From Seleniivibrio woodruffii (GTDB lineage: Bacteria; Chrysiogenota; Deferribacteres; Deferribacterales; Geovibrionaceae), in NCBI RefSeq assembly GCF_029267515.1, contig NZ_JAJUIS010000002.1, positions 124,001 to 188,000 of the forward strand: a stretch of DNA of 64,000 nt, read 5' to 3'. The first letter of the stretch is position 1. Each line of letters begins with the position of its first letter. The position numbers and the translations under genes are program-made. Positions 59,166-64,000 of this stretch are shown here, in pieces. The notes under the pieces are model-generated. The model ran no database searches. It saw nothing but the letters and a program-made list of their open reading frames with translations, and was not told the origin of the DNA.

Positions 59166-60749
59166 TCAGTTTGTGCGCTCTTTGTCTTTCAGAAGTTTAT
59201 ATTCCATTGAATCCATAAGAGCCTGGTATGAAGCGTCTACAATGTTTGCAGCGACACCAACCGTTCCCCATGTGCTGTCCTTGTCTTTTGATTCGATAAG
59301 AACTCTGGTAACGGCTTCCGTTCCCTCGCCCGATGTAAGGATGCGAACCTTATAGTCAACCAGTTCCATATCCGATATGCGGGGATAGAATTTTGAGAGA
59401 GCTTTGCGGACGGCTTTGTCCAAAGCGTTTACGGGACCGTTTCCGGATGCCGCTGTATGCTCCTGTTCATCGCCAACAACTATTTTTACAGTCGCTTCCG
59501 CCATTGGACTGTCAGATTCACCATGCTTTTCGTCGATGACTCTGTAGCTGACAGAGTCGAAGAAAGGCGTGAAGGTTCCCATGGTCTTTCTCATGAGAAG
59601 TTCGAACGAAGCCTCTGCCCCTTCATACTGAAAGCCTTTGTTTTCAAGCTCTTTCAGCCTGTCAACAACGGAGTTCACCTTCTGGTCGTTACTGTCTATA
59701 TCCAGACCGAAGTCCTTTGCCTTGTAAACAAGGTTGGACTTGCCCGAAAGGTCGGAAAGCAGAACTCTCTGTTTGTTGCCAACCAGTTCGGGTTCTATGT
59801 GTTCGTAGGTTCTGGCGTTTTTAAGGATGGCGCTGACATGCACCCCGCCCTTGTGCGCAAAAGCAGCGCGTCCGACATAAGGCTGGTGTATGTTGTGTTT
59901 CAGGTTGCCAAGCTCGTTGACATATCTGGATACACTGCGAAGTCTGTTCAGTTTGTCTGCCGGAACACACTCATATCCATACTTCAACTGAAGGTTTGGA
60001 ATTACAGAGCAAATATTTGCGTTGCCGCATCTTTCTCCGTAACCGTTTATCGTTCCCTGCACCTGAGTTATACCGTTCACAACAGCCATAACGGAGTTTG
60101 CAACCGCGCAGTCGCTGTCGTTGTGGCAGTGTATGCCAAGTGGATAGTCGCCTGTCACTTCTCGAAGCTGACGGATGATATCCGCAAGTTCCTGAGGCAT
60201 GGTACCGCCGTTTGTGTCGCAAAGGATGATGCAGTCGGCTTTCGCCTCCATGGCAGCCTTGACGGTTTTAATGGCGTATTCTTTGTTCGCCTTAAAGCCG
60301 TCGAAAAAATGCTCCGCATCATAAAAAGCCTTGTCCACCTTTGATTTAAGGTATGACACTGAGTCATAAATTATATCAAGGTTCTGCTCAAGTTCAATTT
60401 TAAGAGCTTCAGTAACGTGCAGATCCCATGTCTTTCCGAAGATGGTCAGGTTGGGAACTTCAGCCTCAAGAAGCGCCTGAATGTTTTCGTCCGTGTCGCA
60501 AGTTCTTTTCGCACGTCTTGTGCTGCCGAACGCCGCAACATGGTCAATGGGTACGGATGATTTTTTAACATCTCTGAAAAACCCGATATCTCTGGGGTTG
60601 GAACCTGGCCAGCCGCCTTCGATATATCTTATGCCGAAATCGCAAAGTGCTTCAGCTATTTTCACCTTATCTGCTATGGTGAAGTTAACGTCCTCCGACT
60701 GAGTGCCGTCTCTCAGCGTGGTGTCGTATATCTCTATCTTTTTTGACAT
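59166..60749 (-). CDS. cimA: (R)-citramalate synthase
   Basis: A 527-residue DRE-TIM metallolyase that condenses pyruvate and acetyl-CoA, the first step of the citramalate route to isoleucine. Seen: IEIYDTTLRDGTQSEDVNFT, YIEGGWPGSNPRD, FGKTWDLHVTEAL, CDTNGGTMP, GIHCHNDSDCAVANS, GTINGYGERCGNANICSVIP (in part) and a C-terminal LeuA-type allosteric domain (about 370-520). Features FGKTWDLH and GWPGSNP separate it from LeuA. Last gene of hom-kinase-lysC-cimA, 18 bp after lysC. Confidence 0.95.
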   Translation of the reverse strand: MSKKIEIYDTTLRDGTQSEDVNFTIADKVKIAEALCDFGIRYIEGGWPGSNPRDIGFFRDVKKSSVPIDHVAAFGSTRRAKRTCDTDENIQALLEAEVPNLTIFGKTWDLHVTEALKIELEQNLDIIYDSVSYLKSKVDKAFYDAEHFFDGFKANKEYAIKTVKAAMEAKADCIILCDTNGGTMPQELADIIRQLREVTGDYPLGIHCHNDSDCAVANSVMAVVNGITQVQGTINGYGERCGNANICSVIPNLQLKYGYECVPADKLNRLRSVSRYVNELGNLKHNIHQPYVGRAAFAHKGGVHVSAILKNARTYEHIEPELVGNKQRVLLSDLSGKSNLVYKAKDFGLDIDSNDQKVNSVVDRLKELENKGFQYEGAEASFELLMRKTMGTFTPFFDSVSYRVIDEKHGESDSPMAEATVKIVVGDEQEHTAASGNGPVNALDKAVRKALSKFYPRISDMELVDYKVRILTSGEGTEAVTRVLIESKDKDSTWGTVGVAANIVDASYQALMDSMEYKLLKDKERTN

Positions 60750-60767
60750 AATTTTACCTTAAAAAGA

Positions 60768-61982
60768 TTACGCTTCGACAAAAGCCTCGTGCAGTATTCT
60801 CACCGCAAGCTCGGAGAATTTCTCTTCAACGACGCATGAAACTTTTATCTCGCTGGTGGTTATCATTTTTATGTTGATGTTATTCTCCGCCAGAAGAGAG
60901 AACATCTTTGCCGCAACGCCTGCATGGCTTCTCATACCCACGCCGACAATAGATACTTTGGCGATGTTCTCATCAGCCAAAACCTCCTTGGCACCTATCT
61001 CTTTTGCGATTGCGTTGCATACGTCGGTTGCGCGCAGGATGTCTGTTTTCTGCACGGTGAAAGACATATCTGTATTTCCGTCCTTCCCTACGTTCTGAAC
61101 GATAACGTCAACGTTGATATTGCTATCGGCAATTTTATTGAATATTTTTGATGCGATTCCGGGATTGTCCGGAACAGCCGTAATAGTAATTTTAGCCTGA
61201 TTTTTGTCTGAAACGACGCCGGTTACAACAACCTGCTCCATGTCTGAATCCTCCTTGGTTACTAATGTTCCGGGTTTGTCCTCAAGTGATGAAAGAACCA
61301 TGATGTCTACGTTGTGGTTCATGCCCAGTTCAACGCTTCTGGACTGGAGAACTTTTGCGCCGAGAGACGCAAGTTCCAGCATTTCGTCATAGGATATCTT
61401 ATCCAGTTTTTTGGCATGTTTGACAATTCTGGGGTCGGCGGTGTAAACACCGTCAACGTCGGTATATATTTCGCATACGTTGGCTTTCAGCGCGGCTGCC
61501 ACAGCAACTGCGGACGTGTCGGAACCGCCCCTGCCGAGCGTTGTGATATCGCCCGTTTCAGGAAAAAGTCCCTGAAAGCCTGCAATGATACATATCTTTC
61601 CTTTTTTAAATTCTTCTCTGATGCGGTCTGCCTTAACGTCCATGATACGGCTGTTGGAGTGTGCCCCGTTGGTCACCATCCCTATCTGGATACCCGTTAG
61701 GGAAACAGCGGGATAGCCCATTGAAATGAGAGACTGCGCAACCAGAGGTGAGCTTGCGGACTCGCCTGTGGAAACAAGCTGATCGTATTCTCTGGGGCTG
61801 TACTTGGGGTCAATCTCTTTCAGGAGGTTGATAAGCCTGTCTGTTTCGCCGGACATGGCAGAAACCACACATGCTACGTCATGCCCCTGATCTTTCTTTT
61901 TTGCGATGATTCTCGCGACATTTTTGATGCGTTCGATGGAGCCTACGCTGGTTCCGCCGAACTTCATAACTACAATGCCCAC
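60768..61982 (-). CDS. lysC: Aspartate kinase
   Basis: A 404-residue enzyme that phosphorylates aspartate, entry to lysine, methionine and threonine. Seen: [47 protein letters not shown] (in part), [15 protein letters not shown], and two C-terminal ACT domains (about 265-404) for feedback control. The start is GTG 61982 with AGGAGG 6 nt upstream. Confidence 0.97.
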   Translation of the reverse strand: MGIVVMKFGGTSVGSIERIKNVARIIAKKKDQGHDVACVVSAMSGETDRLINLLKEIDPKYSPREYDQLVSTGESASSPLVAQSLISMGYPAVSLTGIQIGMVTNGAHSNSRIMDVKADRIREEFKKGKICIIAGFQGLFPETGDITTLGRGGSDTSAVAVAAALKANVCEIYTDVDGVYTADPRIVKHAKKLDKISYDEMLELASLGAKVLQSRSVELGMNHNVDIMVLSSLEDKPGTLVTKEDSDMEQVVVTGVVSDKNQAKITITAVPDNPGIASKIFNKIADSNINVDVIVQNVGKDGNTDMSFTVQKTDILRATDVCNAIAKEIGAKEVLADENIAKVSIVGVGMRSHAGVAAKMFSLLAENNINIKMITTSEIKVSCVVEEKFSELAVRILHEAFVEA

Positions 61983-62003
61983 TAAAGTCCTCCTTAAAAG
62001 CTG

Positions 62004-63170
62004 TCAACCGTTGATAACGGGACTTTTCAGAAAAAATTCTGCGATACGGAAACCGTTTTCTATGAAAAACGTGGGTTTCATAAACTCGTCATAGGTCTGG
62101 TTTTCATCCGGTTTAACCCCTGTTCCGTATATTATACAGGGTACAGGCTCCGCAACGTGCGTGCGGCGCTTAACGGGTGTGGGGTGGTCGGGTGAGACCA
62201 TGATCCTGAAATCCCCGAATTTTTTCAGTCCGTCAAGGAGTATAGGGAGAAGACGGCTGTCGATGTTTTCCACAGCTTTAATTTTTTCACTTATACTACC
62301 CATATGTCCAGCTTCATCAGGGGCTTCGACGTGTATGAATACATAATCATTTTTTTCGAGAGATTTCAATGCGTATTCGGCTTTGCCCTCAAAATTGGTG
62401 TCTATAAATCCGGTCGCTCCCGGAACGTTAATAATTTCAAGTCCGCCGAACCTGCCTATACCCCGGATAAGGTCAACAGCGGCAACGACAGCACCGTTCA
62501 GCCCGTAAAGTTCTTTAAACGAAGGCATTTCGGGTTTAACACCCTCTCCCCAGAACCATATACTGTTGGCACGGGCATATTTTCCGCCATCGAAAACTTT
62601 TTTTGCACGCTCCATTATTGAGAGCAGTGTGTCTGCGCCCTTTCCTTTCGGGAGATACTGTTCCCATTCCTGCCCCATTATATCGTGAGGAGGTGTTGTC
62701 TGAAGTTCGAAATCGACATTGCGCATTATCATGAGGTTGCGGTATCCAACGCCTGGGTAAAATTCCGCACCTTCGCTTCTGAATATGCTGTCAAGCTCAG
62801 CTATACAAGCCTTTGCGACGTTTCCGTCAATATGGTGAGCGGAGAAATCGTCCATCACTTTTCCGTCCAGAGTAACAAGGTTGCAGCGGAACGCCATGTC
62901 CCCTTTGTTCAGTTCAATACCCTGACTGCCCGCCTCAAGCGGGCTTCTGCCTGAGTAGTAGACAGTGGGGTCATAACCCATCAGAGAAAGATTGCAGATA
63001 TCGCTGCCGGGGTAGTACCCGTCGGGTGTGGATTTTATAAATCCGCCGACGCCCTCTTTTGCCATTCTGTCCATATTCGGCTTATCAGCCGCCTGCATGA
63101 CGGTTTTTCCGCCAAGTTCTTCTATTTTATGGTCGCTCATCCCATCGGTGAGCAGTACGACATATTTCAT
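62004..63170 (-). CDS. Archaeal-type phosphoglycerate mutase homologue, probable homoserine kinase
   Basis: A 388-residue alkaline-phosphatase-superfamily protein. Seen: VVLLTDGMSDHKI (metal Asp near residue 9), YYPGSDICNLSLMGYDPTVYY with the catalytic Ser near 56, GRSPLEAGSQGIEL, IHVEAPDEAGHMG and MVSPDHPTPVKRRTHVAEPV (metal His/Asp). This subgroup, closest to ApgM, is proposed to be homoserine kinase (TIGR02535) because it clusters with threonine genes; here it lies between hom and lysC and no thrB was seen. Glycolytic mutase is the alternative. The ATG abuts the hom stop (TAAATG). Confidence 0.85.
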   Translation of the reverse strand: MKYVVLLTDGMSDHKIEELGGKTVMQAADKPNMDRMAKEGVGGFIKSTPDGYYPGSDICNLSLMGYDPTVYYSGRSPLEAGSQGIELNKGDMAFRCNLVTLDGKVMDDFSAHHIDGNVAKACIAELDSIFRSEGAEFYPGVGYRNLMIMRNVDFELQTTPPHDIMGQEWEQYLPKGKGADTLLSIMERAKKVFDGGKYARANSIWFWGEGVKPEMPSFKELYGLNGAVVAAVDLIRGIGRFGGLEIINVPGATGFIDTNFEGKAEYALKSLEKNDYVFIHVEAPDEAGHMGSISEKIKAVENIDSRLLPILLDGLKKFGDFRIMVSPDHPTPVKRRTHVAEPVPCIIYGTGVKPDENQTYDEFMKPTFFIENGFRIAEFFLKSPVING

Positions 63171-64000
63171 TTAAACAAGCTCCTTAACTCTTATGGCGAC
63201 TGTTTTGTCAGTAACACAGTCTTCTCCGTCTATTTCGGCTATCGCCTTCATAATGTTGTGCGCCACGGTCTTGTGTGTCATAAATACCATGGTCACAACC
63301 TCTCCGGGAGCCCTGTCGTCGGGCTGGATAGCCTGTGATATACTGATTCCGTATTTGCCCAGTATTCCGGCTATCTTTGCCAGAGTCCCCGGTTCGTCCA
63401 GAACCGTGAAGCGCAGGTAAAATTTTGATTTGATGTCTTTTATGTCCCTGATGGGATAGTAGTAATCGAAATCTCTTGTGAATCCGAGCACAGGAACTCG
63501 CTCTGCGCATCCGCTGGCGATGTCTCTTGCTATTGAAACAACGTCCGCTGTTACCGCTGAACCTGTGGGTTTGCCACCTGCGCCGCGTCCGTAGTACATT
63601 GTTTTGTCCACGCTGTCACCGATGAACTCGACAGCATTGAAAACGCCGCTGACCTGTGCCATCATTTCCGCGTTGGGCAGAATTGTCGGATGCACCCTTA
63701 CTTCTATACAATCGTCGTGTTTTTTGGCTATTGCAAGGAGTTTTATCTTGCAGTTCAGCTTCTTGGCAAACTCAATATCCACCTTTTTGATGTTTGATAT
63801 GCCTTCAACGTATATCTTGTCGAAGGGTACCAGAGTCTTAAAACCGATAGACGCAAGAATTGCTATTTTGTGGGCAGTGTCTATCCCTTCGATGTCAAAA
63901 GTTGGATCTGCCTCTGCGTATCCTTTTTCCTGAGCCGCTTTCAGAACTTCGGAGAACTCTTTTCCCTCAGCCTCCATTGAAGAAAGAATATAGTTTGCGG
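63171..64000 (-). CDS. hom: Homoserine dehydrogenase, 5' truncated by window
   Basis: The frame is open to the right edge (…ANYILSSMEAEGKEF), so the N-terminal NAD(P)-binding domain lies outside the window; the in-frame ATG at 63977 is internal. Seen: YILSSMEAEGKEFSEVL, EADPTFDIEGIDTAHKIAILAS (in part; catalytic Asp/Lys region DIEGIDTAHK), and a C-terminal ACT domain (KFYLRFTVLDEPGTLAKIAG, about the last 90 residues) for threonine feedback. First visible gene of the threonine/isoleucine operon. Confidence 0.95.
   Translation of the reverse strand, partial: ANYILSSMEAEGKEFSEVLKAAQEKGYAEADPTFDIEGIDTAHKIAILASIGFKTLVPFDKIYVEGISNIKKVDIEFAKKLNCKIKLLAIAKKHDDCIEVRVHPTILPNAEMMAQVSGVFNAVEFIGDSVDKTMYYGRGAGGKPTGSAVTADVVSIARDIASGCAERVPVLGFTRDFDYYYPIRDIKDIKSKFYLRFTVLDEPGTLAKIAGILGKYGISISQAIQPDDRAPGEVVTMVFMTHKTVAHNIMKAIAEIDGEDCVTDKTVAIRVKELV

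Noticed and set aside
59457-60344. 295-codon open frame on the plus strand opposite cimA
   Set aside because: Shadow of cimA: the cimA frame carries all family motifs and the opposite frame resembles no known protein and lacks a ribosome-binding site.
1-64000. CRISPR arrays, prophage, insertion sequences, tRNA and rRNA genes
   Set aside because: No regularly spaced repeats, integrase or transposase motifs, and no tRNA- or rRNA-like sequences were seen; intergenic gaps are mostly under 120 bp.

Overview
This is a continuous stretch of bacterial chromosome, densely packed with housekeeping and biosynthetic genes on both strands. Phage genes, transposases, CRISPR arrays, rRNA and tRNA genes were not seen. 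The content points to a motile, Gram-negative (diderm) anaerobe or microaerophile: a flagellar cap cluster, an Mla-type lipid transport set, lipoproteins, menaquinone synthesis by the futalosine route (MqnD), NAD-linked dihydroorotate dehydrogenase (PyrK/PyrD), citramalate-based isoleucine synthesis, and an archaeal-type phosphoglycerate-mutase homologue in a threonine operon. My best guess is a member of the Deferribacterota (Geovibrio/Denitrovibrio/Seleniivibrio-like), with a deltaproteobacterium-like lineage as the alternative. This is inferred from gene content only.

Layout. 1-3441 (+): end of a flagellar operon (fliD, truncated by the window edge, fliS, an unknown gene, a fliT-like gene). 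3560-3844 (-): HU/IHF. 3961-6511 (+): murJ-dtd-MBL hydrolase. 6576-13687 (+): tsaB-rimI-DUF465-metK-ahcY-Lpd-like-plsC-folK-cytidylate-kinase-like, with two SAM-cycle genes in the middle. 13751-16805 (+): hisS-aspS. 16903-17751 (+): LysM lipoprotein. 17841-18371 (-): gamma-carbonic-anhydrase-like protein, divergent from an XRE-cupin regulator. 19469-21502 (+): panBCD. 21561-24287 (+): cheW-recG. 24367-25239 (+): SWIM zinc-finger protein and a VF530 protein. 25332-30268 (+): carB-pyrK-pyrD. 30303-33664 (-): HAD phosphatase-mtaD-purB. 33767-35191: YqaA-type membrane protein and TerC, converging. 35365-39333 (-): one tightly overlapping operon that joins an ABC-2 exporter to a FecCD/BtuCDF-type importer. 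39415-40949 (+): thioesterase and glycosyltransferase. 40910-54316 (-): a run of fifteen close or overlapping genes (DUF3568, GNAT, pmbA, prfB, alr, mlaE, mlaF, mlaD, mqnD, ptsP, methyltransferase, two rSAM/selenodomain-associated transferases around a TVP38 protein, folA). 54536-57302 (+): pyrR-pyrB-pyrC behind an attenuator leader. 57338-58420 (-): orphan iron-siderophore-type binding protein, divergent from a C_GCAxxG_C_C protein. 58975-59052 (-): candidate small RNA. 59166-64000 (-): hom (truncated by the window edge)-homoserine-kinase candidate-lysC-cimA.

How the genes fit together. Two clusters 24 kb apart cover UMP synthesis from bicarbonate to orotate except carA (carB, pyrB, pyrC, pyrD, pyrK), with pyrR as a possible regulator. 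MetK, AhcY and MtaD cover SAM formation and the fate of S-adenosylhomocysteine and methylthioadenosine. Hom, the phosphomutase-like protein and LysC feed aspartate to homoserine and phosphohomoserine, while CimA opens the pyruvate route to isoleucine. Many starts overlap the previous stop by 4 nt (ATGA, GTGA, TTGA), so translational coupling is widespread. Several starts are GTG or TTG with good ribosome-binding sites.

Most interesting items: a candidate 78-nt RNA whose terminator loop carries an anti-Shine-Dalgarno CCUCC motif (58975-59052); a pyrR leader with a 12-codon leader peptide ending just before the terminator, as in ribosome-coupled UTP-sensitive attenuation (54386-54515); a palindromic operator between the orphan binding protein and the C_GCAxxG_C_C gene; an Lpd homologue that has lost its redox disulfide; the fused exporter/importer ABC operon; and promoters whose predicted start sites fall on the AUG (leaderless candidates). 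Promoter, terminator and operator calls are read by eye.
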